A DNA stretch of 8,781 nt from Calditrichaceae bacterium (lineage in GTDB: Bacteria > Calditrichota > Calditrichia > Calditrichales > Calditrichaceae), in assembly GCA_030622395.1 (NCBI GenBank), contig JAUXGF010000087.1:1-8781 (forward strand), read 5' to 3'. Below, piece after piece: positions 1-6,553 of the stretch; the first letter of the stretch is position 1, and the number at the start of each line of letters is the position of its first letter. Below the pieces are notes generated by a model. The model did no database searches and was not told where the DNA came from. It saw nothing but the letters and a program-made list of their open reading frames with translations. The position numbers were made by a program, and so were the translations under genes.

Positions 1-108
1 ATTAAGGCTACAACTAAACAGAAACTGAACACATTTATAAATTTAATTTGTAAATGAAAATGTTATAAGTAAGATATTACAGAAATATGTAAAACCTTCT
101 TCGGAGAT

Positions 109-885
109 TTGCACGCGGCGGAAACAAGCGGATTCAGCACAGCGCTGCTTAATTCAAATCACCCTTATGTAAACGGCGCTTATCATACCGGTTATTTAGG
201 CACGCCGGTTATTATTAAATCAGGCGCGGCGTTAAACTACAGCGACGTCGCTATTGTAGAGCCCGGCGATCCAGGCTCTGCCTATCCGGATGAAAATATG
301 CGGGATTATGTAACAGTGGAAGGCACAAACGACGGATACAACTGGGAAATATTAGTTACGCCTTATGACGCCCGTTTTAACAGTTCATGGCAGGAGGCTT
401 ACGATAACAGCGGCAGCGGCAATGAATCCATGATGCAAAATCATTACATTGATTTGACTTTGTATTATCCAATTAATGATAAAATTTATTTACGTTACCG
501 TCTTTTTGCCGACGCTAATACCAACGCCTGGGGCTGGGCGATTGACGATGTGCAAGTTACTAATTGTGTTTCATCCACGACGGGCGACAAGTTATTAGTA
601 AATAAATTTGAACTTATAGGCAATTTTCCCAATCCTTTTAATCCTTCTACAACTATTCGTTTTACGTTAGAGAAAGACGCCCCTGTTTCTTTACATATTT
701 ATAACAATCTGGGACAACTTACTAAGACGCTCTACAACAACGTACCGATGACAAGCGGAACAATTCATCAAAAAAGTTGGGACGGCAGAAATGAAAGCGG
801 GCAGCAAACTGCATCGGGTACATACTATTATAAGTTAACAGCCGGGAAAAATGTAACTATTAAGAAAATGGTTTTAATAAGATAA
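109..885 (+). CDS. C-terminal fragment of a secreted beta-sandwich protein with type IX secretion sorting domain (5'-truncated)
   Basis: About residues 1-152 (numbered from a TTG at 109) look like a jelly-roll ectodomain of the kind found beside secreted peptidases and adhesins: DVAIVEPG, DYVTVEG, a YD.R motif, YLRYRLFAD and WGWAIDDVQV. Residues 165-258 form the type IX (Por) C-terminal sorting and FlgD-like Ig domain: NFPNPFNPSTTIRF at 172-185, LHIYNNLGQ, SWDGRNESGQQ, ASGTYYYKL and a final KKMVLIR. In this family the domain directs export across the outer membrane and is then cleaved off. The frame is open back to 73, with a stop at 70-72, and homologous-looking residues (FFGD) already precede the TTG. 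There is no signal peptide, no properly spaced ribosome site and no coding potential in any frame of 1-72. A complete cargo protein would carry a signal peptide and more domains, so this is most likely a 5'-truncated remnant, although a frameshift or insertion upstream of the window cannot be excluded. The substrate or ligand is unknown. Confidence 0.75.
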   Translation: MHAAETSGFSTALLNSNHPYVNGAYHTGYLGTPVIIKSGAALNYSDVAIVEPGDPGSAYPDENMRDYVTVEGTNDGYNWEILVTPYDARFNSSWQEAYDNSGSGNESMMQNHYIDLTLYYPINDKIYLRYRLFADANTNAWGWAIDDVQVTNCVSSTTGDKLLVNKFELIGNFPNPFNPSTTIRFTLEKDAPVSLHIYNNLGQLTKTLYNNVPMTSGTIHQKSWDGRNESGQQTASGTYYYKLTAGKNVTIKKMVLIR

Positions 886-888
886 GGA

Positions 889-935
889 AAAGACCTCAAA
901 GGTTTTTGAAAACCTTTGAGGTCTTTCTTTTTTTT
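889..935. terminator. Rho-independent terminator between convergent genes
   Basis: Arms 889-905 and 910-926 form a perfect 17-bp stem (AAAGACCTCAAAGGTTT with its complement) around a tiny TTGA loop, followed on the plus strand by C and eight T residues (928-935). It lies four bases after the stop of the plus-strand gene and its T run overlaps the last codon of the minus-strand dehydrogenase. On the minus strand the stem is followed by TTTTCCTT, so it probably terminates both transcripts, more strongly the plus-strand one. Confidence 0.93.
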
Positions 936-2568
936 AAGCTTTTCTAACTTCTTCTTTAATACGCTGAATATGACCGCGTCCCAGTCCTTTAACTTCGCAG
1001 CCTAATTGAAAATAACGACGGATCTGATCGTCGCTTAAAATACCAAAACAGTCAATAATAGCCGCCGGCTGTCCAATGGCTTTAACAACTTCATCCGCAT
1101 CAAGTTTTAAGTATGCTTCGTGGCGAACTGCAAGGATCACTGCCTGCGTTTCATTTAAGGCTTTGTTTAAATCCGTTTCAATACGCAATTCTTTCAATTT
1201 TTCCTGATTTCGAAAAAAACGGGATTTACTATGTCCTGCGCCCGGATAAGTATCCTGCTGCTCAAATTCCCACCAGTGCTGTACATAAGGATCGTGCACA
1301 CGGATTTCAGCGCCCATTTCAGCCAATTTACGAATAATAATTTCCGAACCGCAGTAACGCGTATCGCCAACGTCTTCGCGGTAGGCGGCGCCAAGGATAA
1401 GTATTTCGGCGGCGGCTATCGGCTGGCCCATATTGCGCAAAGCGTCGCGGCAAAGCTGCGCGGCATGCAGTCCACGGGTATCATTAATATCAATCGCCAT
1501 GGGAGTGATTTTGAAAATGTCATCTTCAAAACCCAGTATATGTTTGTAAGCCCAAACGCCAAGACCACCGTCTTTTGGCAGGCAGTAGCCGCCGATGCCG
1601 GGACCCGGAAAAATAATATTACTATGCGTAGGACGCACTTTAACCGCCTTAATAACCTTCATTAAATCCACGCCGTTGCGCTCGGCAAAAAGACTCCATT
1701 CATCTAAAAATGCCAGAATAGTTGCGCGGTAGCTGTTTTCAACTATTTTTGAGGTTTCAGATTCAATAGGTCTATCCATAACCGTAAGCGGATATTCATC
1801 CGTATTCAACACTTCATTTAAAAATTTAACAACCCGTTTTTTGGACTCTTCATTTATGCCGGCGCATACCCGCCAGAAATCACGGATACTGGCTACATAA
1901 TCACGACCCGGCATCACTCTTTCATAACTGTGAGCTAAAAGCGGATCAGTGGTTATGCCTCGTTTTTTAAAAATCTTTTTCATGATTGGATACGCCACCT
2001 GCTCGGTTGTTCCCGGCGCTACTGTGGTTTCAATCAAAACAAGCGCTTCGGGTGGAATGTGCTGGGCAATGACGCCAATGGATTTTTCCAAAGCTTCCAT
2101 ATCCGTTCTGCCGTTCCGGACATTTCCCAAAGATTCTTTTAAATAATCACATTGCACATCAACAACCACAACATCGGCTAAAGACAGAGCCTCATAAGTA
2201 AAGGTGGCAATGAGCGTTTGTTTTTCTTTTACACAACGACGGATCATAGGTTCTACTTCCGGATCTTCCGCCTTAACCGGAGAGATGCCTTTATTAAGCA
2301 TAGGGATTTTCCAGAAACTGCGCACGCTCGGACGCTGCATGCCGATTACAAATTTGGATGGGCTGCCTTTTGCGTCGACAGTATCAGCCACTATAGCCGC
2401 CATAACCGCTCCCACAAATCCGACTCCCATTACGACAACAATCTCGCGTCCCTGTTTACGCTCTTGCTGCACCCGCCGGTTTAACGTTTCAAATTCCTGC
2501 TTATAATCTTCAGGTTTGGGTAAAGAATATTTTTCGCCGTTAGGACTAATTGAATATGATTCGTTCAC
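934..2568 (-). CDS. Nucleotide-sugar dehydrogenase (UDP-glucose/GDP-mannose dehydrogenase superfamily, long form)
   Basis: This family oxidises C6 of a nucleotide-activated sugar to the uronic acid with two NAD+ in the cytoplasm, feeding capsule, O-antigen or exopolysaccharide synthesis. Visible features: the NAD-binding Rossmann glycines G48-x-G50-x-x-G53 in VVVMGVGFVG; ETTVAPGTTE (180-189) and ERVMPGRDY (216-224), typical of the superfamily; the middle helical segment with K274 and N278; the catalytic cysteine C329 in GPGIGGYCLPKD; and a C-terminal domain with LGAAYREDVGDTR (392-404). At 544 residues it is over 100 longer than the usual roughly 420-450: about 42 residues precede the Rossmann strand and an extra polar segment lies near 430-460 in the C-terminal domain. 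The start is GTG at 2568, chosen because GGAGGT precedes it and the N-terminal extension is in frame. The PG motif and length recall the GDP-mannose or UDP-HexNAc dehydrogenase branches more than Ugd, but the substrate cannot be read from sequence. It has no adjacent glycosyltransferases in the window and probably its own promoter. Confidence 0.92.
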   Translation of the reverse strand: MNESYSISPNGEKYSLPKPEDYKQEFETLNRRVQQERKQGREIVVVMGVGFVGAVMAAIVADTVDAKGSPSKFVIGMQRPSVRSFWKIPMLNKGISPVKAEDPEVEPMIRRCVKEKQTLIATFTYEALSLADVVVVDVQCDYLKESLGNVRNGRTDMEALEKSIGVIAQHIPPEALVLIETTVAPGTTEQVAYPIMKKIFKKRGITTDPLLAHSYERVMPGRDYVASIRDFWRVCAGINEESKKRVVKFLNEVLNTDEYPLTVMDRPIESETSKIVENSYRATILAFLDEWSLFAERNGVDLMKVIKAVKVRPTHSNIIFPGPGIGGYCLPKDGGLGVWAYKHILGFEDDIFKITPMAIDINDTRGLHAAQLCRDALRNMGQPIAAAEILILGAAYREDVGDTRYCGSEIIIRKLAEMGAEIRVHDPYVQHWWEFEQQDTYPGAGHSKSRFFRNQEKLKELRIETDLNKALNETQAVILAVRHEAYLKLDADEVVKAIGQPAAIIDCFGILSDDQIRRYFQLGCEVKGLGRGHIQRIKEEVRKA

Positions 2569-2571
2569 AAT

Positions 2572-2577
2572 ACCTCC
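2572..2577 (-). promoter_or_regulatory. Shine-Dalgarno site of the nucleotide-sugar dehydrogenase
   Basis: The minus strand reads GGAGGT, then ATT, then the GTG start at 2568-2566. The spacing is on the short side but the complementarity to the 16S tail is strong, and it supports the GTG start for this gene. Confidence 0.75.
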
Positions 2578-2652
2578 AAATGTTAATTTATAGTTAATAA
2601 AATTTATTGATATTTCAAAGGAAAAGAACTTCTTAAGCCTTATTCAAAAGAG

Positions 2653-2910
2653 TTCTGTGGAAAATCATTAATCATACTTCTCTTTCGATCTATCTTGATT
2701 AATCGTGACGATATATGATTGAAAATATACAATCTTTTATTTCTTCAATCTTAAATTACTAATTAATCACTAATCGTACTTCTCTTTCGATATACGATTG
2801 ACGATCAACGGTTAGCGATTTATGATCTCCGAAGGATTCCTATGGAAAACCAATAACCATCATTCTTAAATCAATTCGATTTACGATATAAGATTAACGA
2901 TTTTTGATTT
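2653..2910. repeat. Three decayed copies of a GAT-rich intergenic repeat
   Basis: This lies in the gene-free stretch 2569-3063. Copy A is about 2653-2720, copy B about 2765-2826 and copy C about 2837-2910. The best core is 2663-2689 against 2765-2791, which match at 25 of 27 positions and share TACTTCTCTTTCGAT. Copies A and C share a TTC..TATGGAAAA-like 5' part (GTGGAAAATCATTAATCAT against ATGGAAAACCAATAACCAT). Each copy ends in a run of GATT/ACGAT words (2686-2720, 2788-2826, 2877-2910). Spacing is roughly 90-100 bases. I see no open reading frame of substance, RNA gene or strong terminator in the rest of the gap; promoters for the dehydrogenase must lie at its left end but no clear -35/-10 pair stands out. 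Confidence 0.6.
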
Positions 2911-3063
2911 AAGGAGTAGATAGGAAACGTGTGCTCAATATCTATAAAATTGTTTTTTATAAACTCACATACGCTCCCACGCCAAACAAAGGATGCACTA
3001 ATGTGTCCAGATCATCAGGAAAAGTTTATTGTTTTTTTTACCCATAGGGTGTGGGTTAAAAAC

Positions 3064-5478
3064 TTACAACTTGCAGCCGGCTTGAAAGTAAAACATATTG
3101 CGCATCTTTAAAGGTTCAAAATAGCTTCTGTGTCCCCTGGCGTAAATAAATTCAAAAGGACCGATTATGGACAAAAATTTAACTCCTATACCGTATCCCC
3201 AAAATGTATCGGCAATTTCAATACCCATGGGAAATTTATATTGATTGTTAGCAATGTTAAAGATTGCCTTTAGAAAAATATCCTTTTTATGTTCATAGCG
3301 GTATTCGAATCGCAAAATATTAAATTTAATCCCGGCAAGTTGACAATAATCAAAACCGATAAAAGATTCCGCCCCGCCCGTGTAATGCCATTTATATTCG
3401 GGCAAGCCCTCGCTTCCCCAGTAATAAGATCCATTAAAACGAATTGTATGTCTCTTATAGAAAGTAAAATATTGGTCGTAGAGCAGATCAAATTTATCAT
3501 AATTGATATCAGAATATAAATCCTTCATACTTGCTTCATAATTTGCTTTCAGGACAAATCCTTTTCGCGGCAGAATAACATCATCTAATATATCGAAACT
3601 TAATCGAATTTGTAATTTCTTTAATTGATCTTTCCATGATGGAAATTGTATGGGATCGGGGAACGCAATATCGGGTTTAATATTCATATATTCAATATTG
3701 TATTCAACTTCGACGGAAGCAAACTTGCCTAACAATAAATTAATACCTGCGGCAGCGGCAGTAGACCGGTCATGGTAAGAAGTGATTTTACTTCCTTCCT
3801 CTTCATAAATATTAACCGGAATGTCTTTGTAATTTAATTGCAGATAAGGACTGACCGGAAAATTTAAAGTGCGGGAAGGATAAGAGACCCGCCATTGAAA
3901 GCGCTTTAAGCCGGCAAATTGCAGAATTAATTCAAACCTGACGCCTGGGACTAATAAATTAGTTGCCTGTAAGCTTGCAGCGCCTACTAATTTATAAAAA
4001 TTATCATAATGGAAACCCACGCGTAATTTTCTTTCGGGGCGTTCTTTAACTTTGATATTAAGCCGTATTCTTCCCTCGGCAACAGGTTCTATTTCATAAT
4101 TAATCGTTTCGAAATAGCCTAAACTGTATAGTTCATTAATTCTCCTATTTACTTTTTCCGGTTCAAATATTTCAAGAGGCTTAATCCTAAGCAGGCGATA
4201 GATGAATTTAAATGGTAAAGATTCATTTCCGGTAATAGTTATTCCATGGATTAACGGCTTTTTCTTTTCTTTAACAATAATTATTAATCGAATTAAATAT
4301 GCGCTTTTACGCCGGATTTGATAATCAACAGAATTAAAAAGACCGGAAGTTCTTATCTCAGCAAGTTTATTTTTAAACTTAACGGCGTCAAATATATCGC
4401 CGGGCCTTATATCAAATAATTTATAAAGGAATTTAAAAGGAAGACTTGTGTTTCCTGTAATAGATATCCCATGAATTATTTGATTGGTCAGTTGAAACTC
4501 ATCGACTGTTGTGTCTTGTCCTGTAGTAAGATGGTATTTTTCTTTTAGCTCTATTAGTTCGAGTTTATGCCTGGCTGCCGCTTCTTTTCCAATCTGAATG
4601 ATTCGTTTTATATCTGAGTCGTCAAAATCGGATGAAGAATATCCTTTTAAACCTGGCGTAATAATTATATCGCTTATATTAATATTTTCTTCTTCACGCT
4701 GGTATCCCGGCAGATAAAATGATTGTTCAAGAATTTGCACCATAGAGTTTAAATTTTCTCTCTTTTTCATCGGCGTGCCTACATTAACGGCAATAATTAT
4801 TTCCGCGCCCATATCGCGCGCTGCATCTACTGGTAAGTTATTTATAATCCCGCCGTCGACTAAAAGCGAATCGCCCCATTCAACCGGGCTGAATACACTT
4901 GGTATAGACATAGTTGCCCGCATAGCCTTGGAAATTGAGCCGCTTTTTAAAATCACTTCGTTGCCGGTAATTAAATCTGCGGCGACACAGCGGAAAGGGA
5001 TGGAAAATTGATCAAAGTCGGAGATATATTCAGCGGAAACTGTTAGATTTGAAAAAAGTAATGAAATTTTCTGACCGCTGATTAGTCCGCTTGGAATAAC
5101 CGGAGTAAATCCTTTAATACCAAATTCAAACTGATATTTACCGTCATCCTTTTTTTGTAAATAAGGCAATTCAGCGCGCGCGGGGGTATCGGTAAACAGT
5201 TCCTGCCAGTCACTGCTCCGTGTAATTTTTTCAATTTCGAGTCCGCCGTACCCAATGGCATAAAGCGCCCCGACAACGCCGCCCATGCTTGTTCCCGCAA
5301 TATAATCAATTGGGATTTGCAGCGAATCAATCATCTCTAAAATACCGATATGGGCTAAACCGCGAGCGCCTCCGCCGGAAAGGACCAATCCGATTTTAGG
5401 ACGTTCTTCGCCGGATGCATATATAAATGATGCAAAAACCAGAAATAATATAATGAAATGATATAGGTTTCTTTTCAT
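3064..5478 (-). CDS. Patatin-like phospholipase fused to POTRA domains and an outer-membrane beta-barrel
   Basis: Residues 1-21 are a signal peptide (MKRN, then a hydrophobic stretch, cut probably after A21). Residues 28-217 form a patatin domain with every catalytic element: oxyanion loop GGGARG at 35-40, nucleophile S64 in GTSMG, and catalytic D208 in DGG. Such domains hydrolyse acyl esters of phospholipids. After a linker, two POTRA domains follow (about 333-405 and 408-480), each beginning HGI(S/T)ITGN and SLPFKF. Residues about 485-804 fit the BamA/Omp85-like 16-strand barrel of surface antigen D15 type, with alternating strands, LPRKGF at 636-641 and GGAESFIGFD at 701-710. The layout resembles the PlpD type Vd autotransporters of Pseudomonas and the patatin-OMP proteins common in Bacteroidota, but PlpD has one POTRA. 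The lipase is expected in the periplasm or at the surface; whether it is released is not visible. The barrel ends in L rather than the usual aromatic residue. The start ATG has no strong Shine-Dalgarno sequence. It is transcribed alone. Confidence 0.92.
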   Translation of the reverse strand: MKRNLYHFIILFLVFASFIYASGEERPKIGLVLSGGGARGLAHIGILEMIDSLQIPIDYIAGTSMGGVVGALYAIGYGGLEIEKITRSSDWQELFTDTPARAELPYLQKKDDGKYQFEFGIKGFTPVIPSGLISGQKISLLFSNLTVSAEYISDFDQFSIPFRCVAADLITGNEVILKSGSISKAMRATMSIPSVFSPVEWGDSLLVDGGIINNLPVDAARDMGAEIIIAVNVGTPMKKRENLNSMVQILEQSFYLPGYQREEENINISDIIITPGLKGYSSSDFDDSDIKRIIQIGKEAAARHKLELIELKEKYHLTTGQDTTVDEFQLTNQIIHGISITGNTSLPFKFLYKLFDIRPGDIFDAVKFKNKLAEIRTSGLFNSVDYQIRRKSAYLIRLIIIVKEKKKPLIHGITITGNESLPFKFIYRLLRIKPLEIFEPEKVNRRINELYSLGYFETINYEIEPVAEGRIRLNIKVKERPERKLRVGFHYDNFYKLVGAASLQATNLLVPGVRFELILQFAGLKRFQWRVSYPSRTLNFPVSPYLQLNYKDIPVNIYEEEGSKITSYHDRSTAAAAGINLLLGKFASVEVEYNIEYMNIKPDIAFPDPIQFPSWKDQLKKLQIRLSFDILDDVILPRKGFVLKANYEASMKDLYSDINYDKFDLLYDQYFTFYKRHTIRFNGSYYWGSEGLPEYKWHYTGGAESFIGFDYCQLAGIKFNILRFEYRYEHKKDIFLKAIFNIANNQYKFPMGIEIADTFWGYGIGVKFLSIIGPFEFIYARGHRSYFEPLKMRNMFYFQAGCKL

Positions 5479-5520
5479 ATTATCTGTGTTAATTATTATA
5501 ATGAAAGAGAAGAGAACTTC

Positions 5521-5609
5521 ACCCTAAATCCCTGCCTCCGCCTAAGGCGCCGTCCCGATTAATCGGGAGGCAGGGACGGCCTCTCTTTAAAAAAGAGAAG
5601 GACTTGGGC
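5521..5609. repeat. Nested GC-rich hairpin element in intergenic DNA
   Basis: This lies in the gene-free stretch 5479-5922. Several stems overlap: TCCCTGCCTCC (5529-5539) with GGAGGCAGGGA (5566-5576); GCCGTCCC (5549-5556) with GGGACGGC (5573-5580); the small GCC-TAA-GGC (5540-5548); the palindrome TCCCGATTAATCGGGA (5553-5568); and TCTCTTT (5582-5588) with AAAGAGA (5592-5598). An outer stem pairs CCTAAATCC (5523-5531) with GGACTTGGG (5600-5608) at seven of nine positions. The alternative stems exclude each other. It stands out as a GC-rich island in AT-rich DNA and looks like a palindromic intergenic repeat, not a terminator: no T run follows. Confidence 0.7.
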
Positions 5610-5909
5610 AGGGGCGTTCGTGAATCGTTCATTCATCTTATATTTCCACTGTTTGAGATAAAAGCTTGTTAAAATTAAAATAATTACAACAATAAAACCA
5701 AACATAAAATTTAATTTTAAAATTAATTATTGCTTTCCTGAAAAATTTCCATTTAAAATTTATATTACATTGAGTATATTAATGCCGTGGTTTAATGGTT
5801 CTGTGGATGTTCAAATTGTCTTTATTGCGGATTCATTCGCCGCATTACTATAGAATTTTGAAAAAGCTATTTTTTATGACGCTGTTTTTAGCTCGGTTCA
5901 ATTTAATAT

Positions 5910-5914
5910 AAGGA
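5910..5914 (+). promoter_or_regulatory. Ribosome-binding site of the first small gene
   Basis: AAGGA lies eight bases before the ATG at 5923, which favours that ATG over the in-frame TTG at 5920. Confidence 0.55.
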
Positions 5915-5922
5915 ACGATTTG

Positions 5923-6129
5923 ATGTTTGAAAAAAAATTTGAACAAATTGCTAAATGGACGGAATACAAAATTGTGCCCTTGGATTATGAAGGGATGCTT
6001 ACCGCCCTTAGCGGTCACAAATTGGAAGGTACGGTATTAACGAAACGTTCTATAAATTCAAAGAGCTTCAACGATTTTGTAACAAATCTTATCAACCGGA
6101 TGATTGCTTATGCAAAAACAAATAGATAA
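5923..6129 (+). CDS. Small hypothetical protein, first of an overlapping gene pair
   Basis: I do not recognise this 68-residue protein. It begins MFEKKFEQIAKWTEY, has a central LDYEGMLTALSGHKLEGT segment, and ends in an amphipathic helix-like stretch (SFNDFVTNLINRMIAYAK). It has no signal peptide or membrane segment and is rich in K, T and N. AAGGA at the right distance supports the ATG at 5923. The frame remains open upstream to a TAG at 5851-5853, so a remnant of a longer gene is possible. Its last 20 bases overlap the next gene, which suggests translational coupling. Size and layout are those of a toxin-antitoxin or other two-component small operon, but no toxin or antitoxin motif is visible; the role is not assigned. 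Confidence 0.55.
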   Translation: MFEKKFEQIAKWTEYKIVPLDYEGMLTALSGHKLEGTVLTKRSINSKSFNDFVTNLINRMIAYAKTNR

Positions 6130-6382
6130 ATATTTTTGGGATGGAGCTTCTAATATTTCCGGAGAATATAAACTTAAACGAATTATTGAATACGCTTCTT
6201 TCCCTGATCTGATTAGTTATCCATTAGAGGATTTTAAAAAATATCTTCCAGCTATTCGTATCGAAAATTTGAGAACAAGTAAAAAGAGAAAAGAATTTAT
6301 TAAATGTATATTGCCTTTCCTCTCCGGGTCTCAAACATGGGAAGAGATTATTGATAAGTTGACAGGAATAGGGAAAAGTTAA
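6110..6382 (+). CDS. Small hypothetical protein, second of an overlapping gene pair (DUF6922-like N-terminus)
   Basis: A 90-residue protein starting at the ATG at 6110 (a TTG at 6104 is an alternative). It opens MQKQIDKYFWDGAS and continues YKLKRIIEYASFPDLI; the KYFWD and RIIEYAS pattern resembles the small DUF6922-like proteins often encoded next to AbiEii-type nucleotidyltransferase toxins. That resemblance is from memory and weak, and no nucleotidyltransferase lies here. The remainder (TSKKRKEFIKCILPFL, SGSQTWEEIIDKL) looks helical and soluble. It overlaps the preceding gene by 20 bases in another frame, so the two are most likely co-translated. An antitoxin or adaptor role is possible but unproven. 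Confidence 0.6.
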   Translation: MQKQIDKYFWDGASNISGEYKLKRIIEYASFPDLISYPLEDFKKYLPAIRIENLRTSKKRKEFIKCILPFLSGSQTWEEIIDKLTGIGKS

Positions 6383-6415
6383 TACATAAAATTTTAAATC
6401 ATGTAGGTTAAGATT

Positions 6416-6486
6416 GGAGTAATGGAGTGTTGGAATGTTGGATTGGCTGTGATAGGGATATGATGTAACCATTTAGCCATTACTCC
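6416..6486. repeat. Long-loop inverted repeat before the ABC-F gene
   Basis: GGAGTAATGG (6416-6425) and CCATTACTCC (6477-6486) are perfect 10-bp inverted arms separated by 51 bases that contain purine-rich TGGAGTGTTGGAATGTTGG. GGTTTTT follows the right arm. It could be an inefficient terminator for the small gene pair or a remnant of a repeat element. Nothing else is visible in the 171-base gap 6383-6553, and no ribosome-stalling leader peptide was seen. Confidence 0.5.
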
Positions 6487-6553
6487 GGTTTTTCACCCTC
6501 CCGTCTGAGGTTTTAAGAAAATCACGACTTTGTAAATATGGATAATTGAAATT

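Noticed and set aside
1231..1665. A 144-residue plus-strand frame inside the dehydrogenase
   Set aside because: Fully antisense to a strongly supported gene with catalytic motifs; a shadow frame.
2653..2910. CRISPR array
   Set aside because: Repeats are diverged, spacing is about 100 bases, and there is no uniform spacer length or cas gene.
3031..3060. T run plus ACCCA/TGGGT stem as a terminator for the patatin gene
   Set aside because: The stem is weak and the T run is on the wrong side for both transcription directions.
2929..3111. A 60-residue plus-strand frame (GTG start) beside the patatin gene
   Set aside because: Its last 48 bases are antisense to the patatin gene, its composition is unlike a protein, and there is no well-spaced ribosome site.
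5495..5500. TATAAT on the minus strand as a patatin promoter
   Set aside because: No acceptable -35 partner at the expected spacing, and AT-rich DNA produces such hexamers often.
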